Source: Rhodophyticola sp. CCM32
Lineage (GTDB): Bacteria; Pseudomonadota; Alphaproteobacteria; Rhodobacterales; Rhodobacteraceae
NCBI RefSeq assembly: GCF_004751985.1
Contig: NZ_CP038492.1
Location: 2,790,001-2,854,000, forward strand
DNA length: 64,000 bases
Reading direction: 5' to 3'
The notes below the pieces were generated by a model that was not told where the DNA came from, searched no databases, and saw only the letters and a list, made by a program, of their open reading frames with translations. Of this stretch, positions 1-8,995 are shown one piece after another (position 1 is the first letter of the stretch; each line of letters starts with the position of its first letter). A program made the position numbers and the translations under genes.

Positions 1-177
1 GCCGATCACCGCATCGGGGTGATGGCCCAAAGCCAGTGCATGATCCGCCCCGCCATCTGCGGCCACGAGAACCGGCGCACGGGCCAGCGCATCGGCAAGA
101 TCGGCGGGGTCATGCTCCCCCCCGCCCAAAAGTGTCACCAATGTGTCCGCCCGGACGATCTCCGAGGAGTTTTGCAA
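1..177 (-). CDS. thiN: Thiamine pyrophosphokinase, N-terminal part (runs off the window)
   Basis: The minus strand reads an open frame into the left edge of the window. It contains TLLGGG, then VAADGGADHALALGHHPD and AVIG, the nucleotide-binding start of thiamine diphosphokinase, which pyrophosphorylates thiamine to the cofactor TPP in the cytoplasm. Only about 59 residues are present and the C-terminal part lies outside. I place the start at the TTG at 177-175 because AAAGG lies about 7 bases upstream and the resulting N-terminus fits relatives. A GTG at 207 is an alternative without a visible ribosome site. It is divergent from the acidic protein gene at 331. The family call is firm from the ADGGAD and PDAVIG motifs; the exact start is not. 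Confidence 0.8.
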   Translation of the reverse strand, partial: MQNSSEIVRADTLVTLLGGGEHDPADLADALARAPVLVAADGGADHALALGHHPDAVIG

Positions 178-330
178 ATTATCGCCTTTATTTCGGTTAA
201 AGATCACTGAATGGCCCAATTACCGTCCCGTTTCGCGTGAAACAGTTTGTTACATTAAACCACAAGATGGTAAATTTCGGTGCCAAGCCGGAACTGCAGA
301 GTAAGCTGACGAGCAGAGTGAAATTGACCC

Positions 331-2982
331 ATGGCTGATATAAACAAGATTCTGACCGTATCCTACGGCACATTCTCCTGCACGTTGGAGGGGTTTGAAG
401 ATCCGTTCTCGGCGATGAAGGGTATCGCCGAGTATTTCCGTGATCTTGCGGCCGAGGATCGTTACTTCGGCGCAGAACCGCCCACACCGGATGCCGAGAT
501 GCTGCAACGCATCACCGAGGATGCCATCAACCGCCGGGTTGAGGCGCGGATTTCCGATACCGGCCTGATCATGCGCCCACAGATCGAACAGGTGGACGCA
601 CCTGAAGGTACTGATATTTCCGACACGGCAGAGATCGAAAGCACCGGTGTTGTGGATGACATGACGGATGAAGCCGTTGCTGACACTATCGAAGATGACC
701 CTGCCACGGAAGCATCTGTTGAAGAGACATCCGTCGTAGAAGAAACGGAAGAGAGCGCTGCAGAAGAGCATACCGGCGAGGATCAGGCCCCCTCTGACGC
801 AGATACGGACAACGCGGCGGCCGTTGATCAGATCACACCCGTCTCTGAAGACACATCAGACGACGCTGCCCCAGAAGATGCTGCTTTTGAGGATATTGCC
901 CTGGAAGTTGTGTCCCAGGGTGACAGCGCGGACGAGGGCGCAGGCGCCGCCGATGAGGCGATTCTGGCCAGCATTGCGACTGCCAGTGACGACATCGCCG
1001 GTGACACTGATGATGTGGCAGAGCTGCTCGAAGACCAAAGCGCTCAAACGCAATCGGACGATGCGGATGTCGCGTCCTTCTTTGCAGAGGCGGACACAGC
1101 CGAAGACCCTGCCCCTGAAGAGGATAGTTTCTTTGTCGCGGAACCGGCGCTTGATGCCGACAGCGTGGCCGCCAAGCTGGCCCGCATCCGTCAGGTTGTC
1201 GCCGATGAAGAGGGTGCAGAGGAGACCCTGAGCGAAGATATCGCCTTTGAAGAAACCCCCGACGACCAGCCTGCCGATACCCCGACCCAGGACGACAGGG
1301 CGGAGGTGAATATTTTTGAAGCCGACGCGGAAGGGGAATCCGAGGCCGTGGAAGATGCCCGCGCCGACAACATCATGACCGAAGATATGGCCACGGATGA
1401 TTTGGCCTCTGAGGAAGAAGAAAGCCCCAACCTCTCGGAAATCCTAGCCGCGGCCCTGCCCGATATCAGTGAAGATCAGCCCGCGGATGACGAGGGCTTT
1501 GCCGATCAGATGCCTGAAGACACCACAGGTGAAGCGGAGGCAGAGACCGCAGAGAGCATTGAGGGTGAAGAGACGCCCGAAACCGGTCAGGATACACCTG
1601 AAGAGACCAGTGCCGAGGCCGTCACCGAGACTGAAGAGGACACCGCAGAGCTTGCCCCGGTTGTGGCGGAAGTCACCGTTTTGCGCGGCCCGCGCCCCGA
1701 TAGCCCTGACGCGCAGGAAGCCCAAGCCGGCGAAGACCAGCCCGACAGCGCATTGAGCCCCGAAGCGGAGGCGGAATTGCAGGCCGAACTGGCCATGATC
1801 GAAGAGGAGCGCACGGAACAACAGCAAGCCGAGCGCGAAGCCCGGCGCCAGCAATTCACCGAACCCAGCGAAGGGGGTGAATCCGAAGCCGATGTCAGTC
1901 GCCTGTTCGAGGCAACCGACAGCCGCCTGGAAACCGAGGAAATCAGCCGCCGCCGCGCCAATATTCAACACCTGAAAGCTGCGGTTGCCGCACGCACGGC
2001 CGAGGAAGAACTCGGCGATGCGGCCGCAGCAGATACCGATCACACCGCCGAATATCGCGATGATCTGGCCCGTGTCATGCGCCCCCGCCGGGTGCGGATT
2101 GACAGCAGCGGCCGCACTCGCGGGAATACCCGCCCGGCCCCCTTGATGCTGGTCTCCGAGCAGCGGATCGACAGCCGCCGCGACGCAGATACCGATGATC
2201 GGCCACAAAAACCTATCCGCCCGCGCCGTGTGACCTCGGGCAGCTTGGCGCTGGCCGATGACGACCAGACCGATATAGGTCTGTCATCCGCCCGCAATGC
2301 CAGTGCCGGGGCAGACACCGGAATGGCAGATCCGGCACCGCGTACGCCGCCGCGCAAAATTGCGATTGGTCTGGCCGAACTGGCCACCCGCGCAGGCCAG
2401 ATCATCGGCGGCCGCAACGCCGCCGAGGCCGAGGAAGATGCCGGTCAGGCCGTCGCCTCGCAAAGCGAACAGACCACTGTTCTCAGCGAAGAGTTGAGCG
2501 CCCTGGCAGGTGCCCGCCCCGAGGCCGATCGGGACAGATCTGCCGATCTCTCCGAAACCCTTGACCGGGAAACGCTGGAGGATGCCCTCGACCAGCCGCT
2601 TGAAGCTTCGGAGTACAGTCTGGAAAGCCCCGTTAACACCGCCGATGAGACCGGTGAGGCAGACATCGCCCCCGAGAACACATCTGAACCCGTTGTGGAC
2701 GCCCTGGCAGAGGCCACAGGCTTTGCTGCCTACCTGGACACGCATGAGCATAGTTCAATGGAACAGATCATGGAACTGGCCGCTGCTTATTCCATGCATG
2801 AAGAAGGCCGCACGGTGTTCAACCGCCCCCATCTTCTGCGCCACCTGGAAACCGCCAAAGGGAATATCGACCGCGAAGAAGGCCTGCGCGCCTTCGGCGT
2901 GCTGCTGCGTGACGGTCTGGTCGAAAAAATCGCCCGCGGAGAGTTCAAACTGACCCGCCGCTCCCGGCACTATAGCGGCTGA
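331..2982 (+). CDS. Large acidic, mostly disordered protein conserved in Rhodobacterales
   Basis: This 883-residue protein has a folded-looking N-terminus of about 65 residues ([17 protein letters not shown], then [19 protein letters not shown]). About 700 residues follow that are very rich in Glu, Asp, Ala, Thr and Ser, with repeated TxEE and ED-type runs and no membrane segment. A basic patch of the RPRRVRI and RPRRVTS type lies near residues 590-640. The last 90 residues look structured again ([20 protein letters not shown] to [12 protein letters not shown]). I recognise it only as a conserved Rhodobacterales protein of unknown function; similar proteins are sometimes loosely labelled chemotaxis or kinesin-like, which this sequence does not support. 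It starts at an ATG and is followed by a terminator-like hairpin at 3040. It could be a scaffold or a nucleoid- or envelope-associated protein, but that is a guess. Confidence 0.75.
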   Translation: MADINKILTVSYGTFSCTLEGFEDPFSAMKGIAEYFRDLAAEDRYFGAEPPTPDAEMLQRITEDAINRRVEARISDTGLIMRPQIEQVDAPEGTDISDTAEIESTGVVDDMTDEAVADTIEDDPATEASVEETSVVEETEESAAEEHTGEDQAPSDADTDNAAAVDQITPVSEDTSDDAAPEDAAFEDIALEVVSQGDSADEGAGAADEAILASIATASDDIAGDTDDVAELLEDQSAQTQSDDADVASFFAEADTAEDPAPEEDSFFVAEPALDADSVAAKLARIRQVVADEEGAEETLSEDIAFEETPDDQPADTPTQDDRAEVNIFEADAEGESEAVEDARADNIMTEDMATDDLASEEEESPNLSEILAAALPDISEDQPADDEGFADQMPEDTTGEAEAETAESIEGEETPETGQDTPEETSAEAVTETEEDTAELAPVVAEVTVLRGPRPDSPDAQEAQAGEDQPDSALSPEAEAELQAELAMIEEERTEQQQAEREARRQQFTEPSEGGESEADVSRLFEATDSRLETEEISRRRANIQHLKAAVAARTAEEELGDAAAADTDHTAEYRDDLARVMRPRRVRIDSSGRTRGNTRPAPLMLVSEQRIDSRRDADTDDRPQKPIRPRRVTSGSLALADDDQTDIGLSSARNASAGADTGMADPAPRTPPRKIAIGLAELATRAGQIIGGRNAAEAEEDAGQAVASQSEQTTVLSEELSALAGARPEADRDRSADLSETLDRETLEDALDQPLEASEYSLESPVNTADETGEADIAPENTSEPVVDALAEATGFAAYLDTHEHSSMEQIMELAAAYSMHEEGRTVFNRPHLLRHLETAKGNIDREEGLRAFGVLLRDGLVEKIARGEFKLTRRSRHYSG

Positions 2983-3039
2983 TTTCCAGAACCGTCACAT
3001 GAAAAGAACTGCGGGCAGGTCACAAAACGACCGGAATAA

Positions 3040-3070
3040 CCCTTCCCACATTTGCGGGAGGGGCTTTCAA
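3040..3070 (+). terminator. Probable rho-independent terminator after the acidic protein gene
   Basis: CCCTTCCC (3040-3047) pairs with GGGAGGGG (3056-3063), with one G-T wobble, across the loop ACATTTGC. The run CTTTC follows. It lies 58 bases after the stop of the acidic protein gene. The T tract is short, so termination efficiency is uncertain. Apart from this hairpin and the small palindrome at 3191-3206, I see nothing in 2983-3267. Confidence 0.5.
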
Positions 3071-3267
3071 CTCACCATGTAGGTGTTTGGTCACAGGTCA
3101 GAGGGCCCTATCCGGGGATCGCCATCCAAAGATCGCTTGGGCCTGGATCGCATATCGGGCACCAACATGGAGAAGGGTGACACTGGAATCTAGGGTCCTG
3201 ACCCTAAGCCCTGTCTGCCATAATGGCTGGGCTTCCCTTGCGTCTCGTCATGTGCCCGCTTGCCTGA

Positions 3268-4932
3268 TCAGCCGCGTTGGATTGTGGCCGCGATCCGGTC
3301 CGCTTCTTCGGGGTCCAGGCGTGGAGGATGCCAATCCCGCCCCGGCGCGGCATCCAGAAGACGCTTGGTGTAATCGTGTTTGGGCGCGTTGAAGACCTCA
3401 TCCGCGGGACCGAATTCAACCATCACACCCTTCTCCATGACGGTGATATAATCCGAGATCTGGGCCGCGACACGCAGGTCGTGGGTGATAAACACAATCG
3501 CCATCTTAAATTCTCTCTGCAGATCGTTGAGCAACCGCAAGACCTGCTTCTGGATTGACAGATCAAGAGCCGAGACGGACTCATCCGCAATCACCACCTC
3601 AGGCTGCATCGCCAGGGCACGTGCGATGCCGATGCGCTGCCTTTGCCCGCCCGAAAAGTTGCGCGATGTGCGGTAGAAGGCCTCTCGTTTGAGACCGACC
3701 CGCTCAAGCAGACCCATGGCTTTTCCCTTGGCTTCGGCACCGGAGACACCCTGTAAATGCAAACCACGGGTGATCATGAACCCCACGGTCTGCGAGGGGT
3801 TCAACGATCCATGGGGGTCCTGGAAGATCATCTGGATATGCTTGCGCGCGGCGGCCAGATCGGCCCCCTGAAGCGCTAGAAAATCTGTGTCGCGGATCAC
3901 GGCGCTGCCCGATGTCGGCTCCACCAGACGGATTAACGCCTTGGCCAGTGTTGATTTGCCCGAACCGCTTTCGCCCACCACGCCAAGGGTCTCGCCACTG
4001 CGCAACACGAAGCTCGCATTGTTGAGAGCGTGCACCTCTTTGTCCCTGGTGCCGTAAACCTTGTGCATCTCCGAGACTTCGACGACCGGCGCGTCCATGC
4101 GCCCCAGATCCGGTGTGCGGGTGGTTTCCAGAAGCGGCATCGCGTCGACCAGCAGCTTGGTGTAGTCTTCCTTCGGGCGCAGCAGGATGTCTTCCTTCGG
4201 ACCGTCTTCAATCACCTTGCCCCAGCACATCACGGCAATCCGGTCGGCGACATCGGCCACCACGCCGAAATCATGGGTGATAAAGATTGTCGCGTTGTTG
4301 TAGACCTCCTTGAGGTCATTGATCAGGTTAAGAATCTCTTTCTGCGTGGTCACATCCAGTGCGGTTGTCGGCTCATCGGCGATCAACACATCGGGTTTGC
4401 AGGCAAGGGCCATCGCGATGACCACGCGCTGACATTGCCCACCCGAGACCTGATGCGGGTAGCTGTCGTAAATCCGCCGGGGCGTGGGCAGCTTCATCTG
4501 CGCCAACAGCTTCAGGGTCTCGGCCTTACGCCCCGCTTTGGGGATGTCGGTGCGGTGCAGTGCAAAGACTTCATCCACCTGCTTGCCGATTTTCATGGCC
4601 GGGTTCAGGGCCGCCATAGGCTCTTGATAGATCATTGAAATGCGCGCGCCGCGAAGCTTGTTCAGCTCCTCATCGCGCATGCGCAGGACATTGCGCCCCT
4701 CAAACATCACCTCGCCCGAAGTCACGGTCAGACGCGGCGCAACATCATTCAGGATCGCGCTGGTCATCACCGATTTACCCGAGCCGCTTTCACCCACGAC
4801 GCAAAGGATCTCCCCCCGTTTGACGGACAGTGACACCTTTTCGACCGCATATTTCCGGTCCGCACCTCGCGGGAGTTCGATGCTGAGGTTCTTGATCTCA
4901 AGGATCGTTTCACTGGGGGCGGGGCCTGGCAT
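3268..4932 (-). CDS. Oligopeptide/dipeptide ABC transporter, fused double ATP-binding protein
   Basis: Two complete ABC ATPase domains lie in one chain of 554 residues. Each has a Walker A (VGESGSGKS twice), a signature (VSGGQCQRVVIA and [12 protein letters not shown]) and a Walker B ([12 protein letters not shown] and VVIADESVSALD). The linker between them carries the DppD/OppD-type C-terminal extension (HDYTKRLLDA occurs at the end). It powers import of peptides or related solutes from the cytoplasmic face. I start at the ATG at 4932-4930 (MPGPAPSETILEIKNL) because AAGGAAA precedes it; a longer frame to 5055 adds a poorly conserved leader. No permease or binding protein gene adjoins it, so its partners must be elsewhere. 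The second Walker B has ADES rather than ADEP. Confidence 0.9.
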   Translation of the reverse strand: MPGPAPSETILEIKNLSIELPRGADRKYAVEKVSLSVKRGEILCVVGESGSGKSVMTSAILNDVAPRLTVTSGEVMFEGRNVLRMRDEELNKLRGARISMIYQEPMAALNPAMKIGKQVDEVFALHRTDIPKAGRKAETLKLLAQMKLPTPRRIYDSYPHQVSGGQCQRVVIAMALACKPDVLIADEPTTALDVTTQKEILNLINDLKEVYNNATIFITHDFGVVADVADRIAVMCWGKVIEDGPKEDILLRPKEDYTKLLVDAMPLLETTRTPDLGRMDAPVVEVSEMHKVYGTRDKEVHALNNASFVLRSGETLGVVGESGSGKSTLAKALIRLVEPTSGSAVIRDTDFLALQGADLAAARKHIQMIFQDPHGSLNPSQTVGFMITRGLHLQGVSGAEAKGKAMGLLERVGLKREAFYRTSRNFSGGQRQRIGIARALAMQPEVVIADESVSALDLSIQKQVLRLLNDLQREFKMAIVFITHDLRVAAQISDYITVMEKGVMVEFGPADEVFNAPKHDYTKRLLDAAPGRDWHPPRLDPEEADRIAATIQRG

Positions 4933-5089
4933 GGAGTTTCCTTGCAGCGGGGAATAGTTGTTGCTGGGGATCTCCTTGCAGGAATGAAGCAAACAGGTTG
5001 GCTGCCGAAAGGCAAGATTTTTGTCGGGCTTGCCCGGCGCCCTTGAGGCGGTCACTCAGACTCTCCAGGCTATGGATTGATCTTGAGGC

Positions 5090-5106
5090 CAGGGCTCATG
5101 GCCCTG
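5090..5106. other. Perfect small hairpin between divergent genes
   Basis: CAGGGC (5090-5095), loop TCATG, GCCCTG (5101-5106). It lies in the 346-base region between the divergent peptide-ABC ATPase and the iron-complex binding protein genes. On the plus strand TTCACTTT follows. Its role is unknown; it could be a weak terminator or part of a leader. I looked here for a cobalamin riboswitch because of the BtuFCD-like genes downstream and did not find the conserved boxes. Confidence 0.35.
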
Positions 5107-5278
5107 TTCACTTTGAAATTGGCATAGCGGGACTTTGCAGGAAAGGGCCGATACACCTCTGAAACCAGCGCAGGCCAGCCTCAAGACATCCCGGCCAATC
5201 GAATTTCTGACTAAAAGACTCGACATTAAATCCGGGAGCACATATCACGGCCGCACACCATAAAACCGGAGACCGCTT

Positions 5279-6433
5279 ATGTCGTTCCAGACACGTATCA
5301 GCGGCTTCCTTGGTGCTATAGCAGCCAGCGCGACACTTGTGGTCGCGTCCGCGCCTGATGCTCAAGCAGAAGCCTTTACACTCACCGATATCGCAGGCCG
5401 CGAAGTCACGTTGCCAGATCATCCAACGCGCATCGTCCTGGGCGAGGGACGGATGATGTATTCCATCGCCGCCATCGAGGACGGCAACCCGTTCGAGAAC
5501 ATCATTGGCTGGAAAGACGACCTGATCCTGTATGACCCCGATGCTTTCCGGCGGTTCGAGGCTGTGTTCCCCGACGACACCGAGCGTCTGATCAACTTCG
5601 GCAATCCCTACTCGGGTGATTTCAGCGTCGAAACCGTGCTTCAGAACGAGGCCGATTTGGTTCTGCTGGATCTGGGCGGGCTGTTCAATGCCGAGGAAAC
5701 CGGTTTGATCGAGCGGTTGGATGAGGCGGGGGTGCCCGTCGTTTTCATTGATTTCCGCCGCAACGCGACCGAAAATGCCGTGCCATCCCTGCTGATCCTG
5801 GGGCGTTTGTTGGGGGAAGAGGCCAACACCGCCGAGTTCATCGACTTCTACATCGCCGAGATGCGCCGCGTGACCAATGTGGTCGACGGTATCCCGGCTG
5901 AAGACCGCCCGCTCGTTGTGATTGAAAACGCTGCGGGCTGGAACCCGAACTTTTGCTGCAACACGTATGGCAGCTACAATTATGGACGCTTCATCGAGCT
6001 TGCGGGCGGTGTGAACTATGGCTCGACCCTGGCCAATGCCTATAGCGTTGAGATCAACCTTGAAAGCATCATTGCAGCGGACCCCGATGTCGTCATGAGC
6101 ACAGGCGCGAACTGGTCTGAGGCGCGGCCCGAAGTGACCGCCACATTGCTTGGATATGAAGGGTCCGAAGCCGTTAATCAGGAGCGTTTGCAAGCGCTGG
6201 CAGCACGGCCAGGGTTTGAAACCCTGCGCGCGGTCGAGGAGGGGCGGTTCCACTCCATCTACCACCAGTTCTACAACTCTCCGTTCCACTTCGTCGCGAT
6301 CCAGCAGATCGCGCAGTGGCTGTATCCCGAAGAATTCCCGGAGCTTGACCCGGAAGACACCATGACCCGCCTTCATGACCGGTTCTTGCCGTATGATTAT
6401 GAAGGCCAGTTCTGGGTCAGCTTGTCGAACTGA
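5279..6433 (+). CDS. Iron-complex-type ABC transporter, periplasmic substrate-binding protein
   Basis: This 384-residue protein has a signal peptide of about 30 residues (hydrophobic core, then PDAQA before EAF), so it is exported. The mature part begins FTLTDIAGREVTLPDHPTRI, typical of the class III metal-chelate binding proteins (FecB/FhuD/BtuF). The fold repeats as VETVLQNEADLVLLDLGG and LESIIAADPDVV. An unusual pair of adjacent Cys sits in WNPNFCCNTYGSYNYGRF near residue 222. It heads an operon with a FecCD-type permease (gap 70), an ATPase (overlap 4) and a pseudoazurin (overlap 11). The substrate may be a ferric siderophore, heme, cobalamin or another metal chelate; nothing here decides which. 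No TonB-dependent receptor is nearby. Confidence 0.85.
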   Translation: MSFQTRISGFLGAIAASATLVVASAPDAQAEAFTLTDIAGREVTLPDHPTRIVLGEGRMMYSIAAIEDGNPFENIIGWKDDLILYDPDAFRRFEAVFPDDTERLINFGNPYSGDFSVETVLQNEADLVLLDLGGLFNAEETGLIERLDEAGVPVVFIDFRRNATENAVPSLLILGRLLGEEANTAEFIDFYIAEMRRVTNVVDGIPAEDRPLVVIENAAGWNPNFCCNTYGSYNYGRFIELAGGVNYGSTLANAYSVEINLESIIAADPDVVMSTGANWSEARPEVTATLLGYEGSEAVNQERLQALAARPGFETLRAVEEGRFHSIYHQFYNSPFHFVAIQQIAQWLYPEEFPELDPEDTMTRLHDRFLPYDYEGQFWVSLSN

Positions 6434-6503
6434 CGAGCAGACCAAAGCGGCGGCCCCTGGCAGTTTCGGGTCGCCGCCAATCCTTCTTCTCAGGACCAAT
6501 TCA

Positions 6504-7577
6504 ATGACAGACATACCTGTGCCCGACCCAAGTGTCGCACATATCGCGCGCGGCTACCGAAAATCCATTGCCAGGCGCCTTTTGATTGTCGGTGGCGCCA
6601 TCGCGATCCTGTGCCTCACAATCCTTTTTGACGTGGTTTCCGGCCCGTTCGAGGCCAGCATATGGCGGGTCATCCAGGTGATCTTGCAGCCCTCGGTCGC
6701 CACCGTGAATGAAAGCGTCGTGATCTGGGATCTGCGCCTTCCCGTGGCCCTGATGGCCGTTGCCGTTGGCGCGATGCTGGGTGTTGCGGGGGCCGAGATG
6801 CAGACGATCCTCAACAATCCCCTGGCCGATCCGTTTACCCTTGGCCTGTCATCCGCCGCCAGCTTCGGCGCCGCTTTGGCCATCGTGCTTGGCTGGTCGC
6901 TGATCCCCGGTGTGGGCGGCCTGTTCGTGACGGTGAACGCCTTCATCCTCGCCATGCTTACGTCGCTTGGCCTTTTCGCCTTTACCCGCCTGCGCGGCGT
7001 CTCGCCGGAGGCGATGATCCTTGTCGGAATTGCGATGCTGTTCACATTCAACGCGCTTCTGATGTTCCTGCAATATGGCGCGTCCGAGATCCAGCTGGCA
7101 CAGCTGATCTTCTGGCAGATGGGGTCACTGGCCCGCGCCACCTGGGAGAAGGTCGGCATCTGCCTTCTGCTGCTGGCGATTGTCCTGCCCTACTTCGTCC
7201 ACAAATCCTGGGCCCTTACCGCGCTGCGCATGGGCGAAGACAAGGCCGCCGCGCTGGGTGTCAATGTCAGCGCGCTGCGGCTTGGCGTCTTGGCGGGCGT
7301 ATCGCTCCTGTCCGCAGTTGCCGTGTCTTTCGTGGGCGCCATCGCCTTCGTGGGCCTCGTCGGGCCACATATCGCGCGGATGGTCGTGGGCGAAGATCAA
7401 CGCGGGTTCCTGCCGTTGTCGGCGCTTTGCGGCGCGCTGATCCTGTCGGGCACGTCCATCGCAGCCAAATCCATAACCCCGGGCGTCATCTATCCCATCG
7501 GGATTATCACCTCCCTGATCGGCATCCCGTTCTTCATCTCTCTCATCCTCACTCAACGCAAAAGGCACTGGCAATGA
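6504..7577 (+). CDS. FecCD/BtuC-type ABC transporter permease
   Basis: This is an integral inner-membrane protein of about 357 residues. Its hydrophobic segments fit the ten-helix FecCD family, with the motifs RLPVALMAVAVGAMLGVAGA, NPLADPFTLGLSSAASFGA, AVSFVGAIAFVGLVGPHIAR and PLSALCGALIL. It forms the channel through which the chelate delivered by the upstream binding protein crosses the membrane. I use the ATG at 6504 (MTDIPVPDPSVAH), 70 bases after the binding protein stop; the frame is open back to 6375 but that part overlaps the upstream gene. The stop overlaps the ATPase start (ATGA), which indicates translational coupling. Confidence 0.9.
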   Translation: MTDIPVPDPSVAHIARGYRKSIARRLLIVGGAIAILCLTILFDVVSGPFEASIWRVIQVILQPSVATVNESVVIWDLRLPVALMAVAVGAMLGVAGAEMQTILNNPLADPFTLGLSSAASFGAALAIVLGWSLIPGVGGLFVTVNAFILAMLTSLGLFAFTRLRGVSPEAMILVGIAMLFTFNALLMFLQYGASEIQLAQLIFWQMGSLARATWEKVGICLLLLAIVLPYFVHKSWALTALRMGEDKAAALGVNVSALRLGVLAGVSLLSAVAVSFVGAIAFVGLVGPHIARMVVGEDQRGFLPLSALCGALILSGTSIAAKSITPGVIYPIGIITSLIGIPFFISLILTQRKRHWQ

Positions 7578-8341
7578 CGGGTCTTCGCGCCACCGGATTG
7601 GAATTCGCCTACGGCAGCCGCCCCATCTTGAAGGGTGTCGGCTTTGCGCAGTTGCAGCCCGGCAAGCTGACGGCCCTGATCGGACCGAATGCATCCGGAA
7701 AGTCCACTTTGTTCCGAGTGATCGCAGGCTTGCTGAAAAATACGGCGGGGGACGTCCATCTGGGGGATATGAACCTTGCGTCTCTGCCCGCCCGCAAGCG
7801 GCTGCAACAGGTGTGTTTCATGCCTCAATTCTTCACCGCGAACGCGGCGCTGACCGTATTTGATGTGGTGATGATGGCCCAGAAACAACTGCACGGCTGG
7901 AAGGTCAGCAGCGAGGATATCGAGGCCGTTGCAAAGGCGCTGCACCACGGCGGGATCGGGCATCTGTCCGAGGCCTATGTGAGTGAGTTGTCGGGCGGAC
8001 AATCCCAGATGGTCTCCGTCGTGCAGGCGCTTGTGCGCAAGTCAGATGTCTATCTGTTTGATGAGCCGACCTCGGCCCTTGATCTGCGCCACCAGTTGGA
8101 CGTTCTGGGCCGCATCCGCGCCACCATCGCCGCGCGGCAGGCGACGGGGATCTTCGCGCTCCATGATCTCAACCTTGCCGCGCGGTTTGCCGACCACCTG
8201 ATTTTGCTGGGCGAGGGGCGCATCCTTGCGGAAGGCCCCCCTGCGCAGGTCCTGCGATCGGACGCCATCGCGCGCACCTACGGGGTGGAGATTGAGATTA
8301 CGGAAGGCCCCAGAGAAGATTTGCTTGTCCATGCGTACTGA
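7574..8341 (+). CDS. Iron-complex-type ABC transporter, ATP-binding protein
   Basis: This 255-residue ATPase has Walker A GPNASGKST, Q-loop region VCFMPQFF, signature LSGGQSQMVSVVQAL, Walker [13 protein letters not shown] and switch His in FALHDLNLAARFAD. The last matches the FecE/BtuD/FhuC group, which reads HDLNxAxRxxD. It energises the FecCD-like permease encoded just upstream. The ATG at 7574 overlaps the permease stop by 4 bases. The frame is open further upstream, but that sequence lies inside the permease gene. Its end overlaps the start of the pseudoazurin gene. Confidence 0.9.
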   Translation: MTGLRATGLEFAYGSRPILKGVGFAQLQPGKLTALIGPNASGKSTLFRVIAGLLKNTAGDVHLGDMNLASLPARKRLQQVCFMPQFFTANAALTVFDVVMMAQKQLHGWKVSSEDIEAVAKALHHGGIGHLSEAYVSELSGGQSQMVSVVQALVRKSDVYLFDEPTSALDLRHQLDVLGRIRATIAARQATGIFALHDLNLAARFADHLILLGEGRILAEGPPAQVLRSDAIARTYGVEIEITEGPREDLLVHAY

Positions 8342-8810
8342 CCCGGATCGCCGCACCTTCATCGTCACCATCGGCGCATTCGCGGGGTTGTCAGGCGTGG
8401 GCCTTGCCAACACTGTGCCTGTGACCGAAGCAGGCCACCACGCCGTCATGATGCTGAACGCAGCCTGTGGCGACACTCAAACGCCCAATGTTTTCCAGCC
8501 CCCGATCCTGCGCGTGGCCCTTGGCGATGTGGTGACGTTCGTGCCCACCGACACAGGCCACAACACCGCCTCTCGCAGGGGCATGATCCCTGAAGGCGCG
8601 GAGCCATGGAACGGCGGGGTCAATGAAGAGGTCACGATGGAGATGACCGTGCCCGGCATCTACGGCTACGTCTGCACACCACATTATGAGGTTGGAATGG
8701 TCGGCTTGATCGTGGTCGATGACGACCTTTCCAACCTCGACGCCGTTCGCTCCGTGCGCCAAAGGGGTCAAGCGAGAACGGCATTCCGTGCATTGTTCGA
8801 AGAGCTTTGA
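8331..8810 (+). CDS. Pseudoazurin-type blue copper protein
   Basis: This 159-residue cupredoxin carries the type 1 copper ligands His77 (DTGHNTA), Cys115 and His118 (YVCTPHYEVGM) and Met123. The lines VMMLNAACG, ILRVALGDVVTFVPTD and MIPEGAEPW are those of pseudoazurins, periplasmic electron carriers. The N-terminus DRRTFIVTIGAFAGLSGVG resembles a twin-arginine signal, so export may be by Tat. The ATG at 8331 lies 11 bases inside the end of the ABC ATPase gene, so it belongs to the same operon. Pseudoazurins usually serve denitrification enzymes; here the only partners are metal-chelate transport genes, which suggests a role in periplasmic metal redox chemistry or copper handling. That role is inference. 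Confidence 0.85.
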   Translation: MRTDPDRRTFIVTIGAFAGLSGVGLANTVPVTEAGHHAVMMLNAACGDTQTPNVFQPPILRVALGDVVTFVPTDTGHNTASRRGMIPEGAEPWNGGVNEEVTMEMTVPGIYGYVCTPHYEVGMVGLIVVDDDLSNLDAVRSVRQRGQARTAFRALFEEL

Positions 8811-8834
8811 GCCGCCTGCTGCGCCGTCGCACCA

Positions 8835-8855
8835 GGACCAATCGTGAATTGGTCC
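8835..8855. terminator. Perfect hairpin between convergent operons
   Basis: GGACCAAT (8835-8842), loop CGTGA, ATTGGTCC (8848-8855): an 8-bp perfect stem just after the pseudoazurin stop and before the convergent RuBisCO-like gene end. No T run follows, so it may stabilise the transcript end rather than terminate by itself. Confidence 0.4.
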
Positions 8856-8995
8856 ATAAGCGGTATGAAGACACGTTTCGGCCGGGAGTGCCAAACCGGC
8901 GCTATGGGCTGAAGGCTCCGGTGGAAGGTAATTGGCTTCAAGCAGGTCAACTGCCGACTGTTCAGGAGCACAATCACTCAGCCATCGTTTTGCGA

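Noticed and set aside
3087..3392. 101-codon frame in the spacer before the peptide ATPase gene
   Set aside because: No ribosome site or similarity, and it runs into the end of the real gene on the other strand.
5056..5278. Cobalamin riboswitch or Fur/Irr/RirA box ahead of the metal-chelate transporter
   Set aside because: None of the conserved B12 boxes is present and no clear iron-regulator palindrome could be matched.
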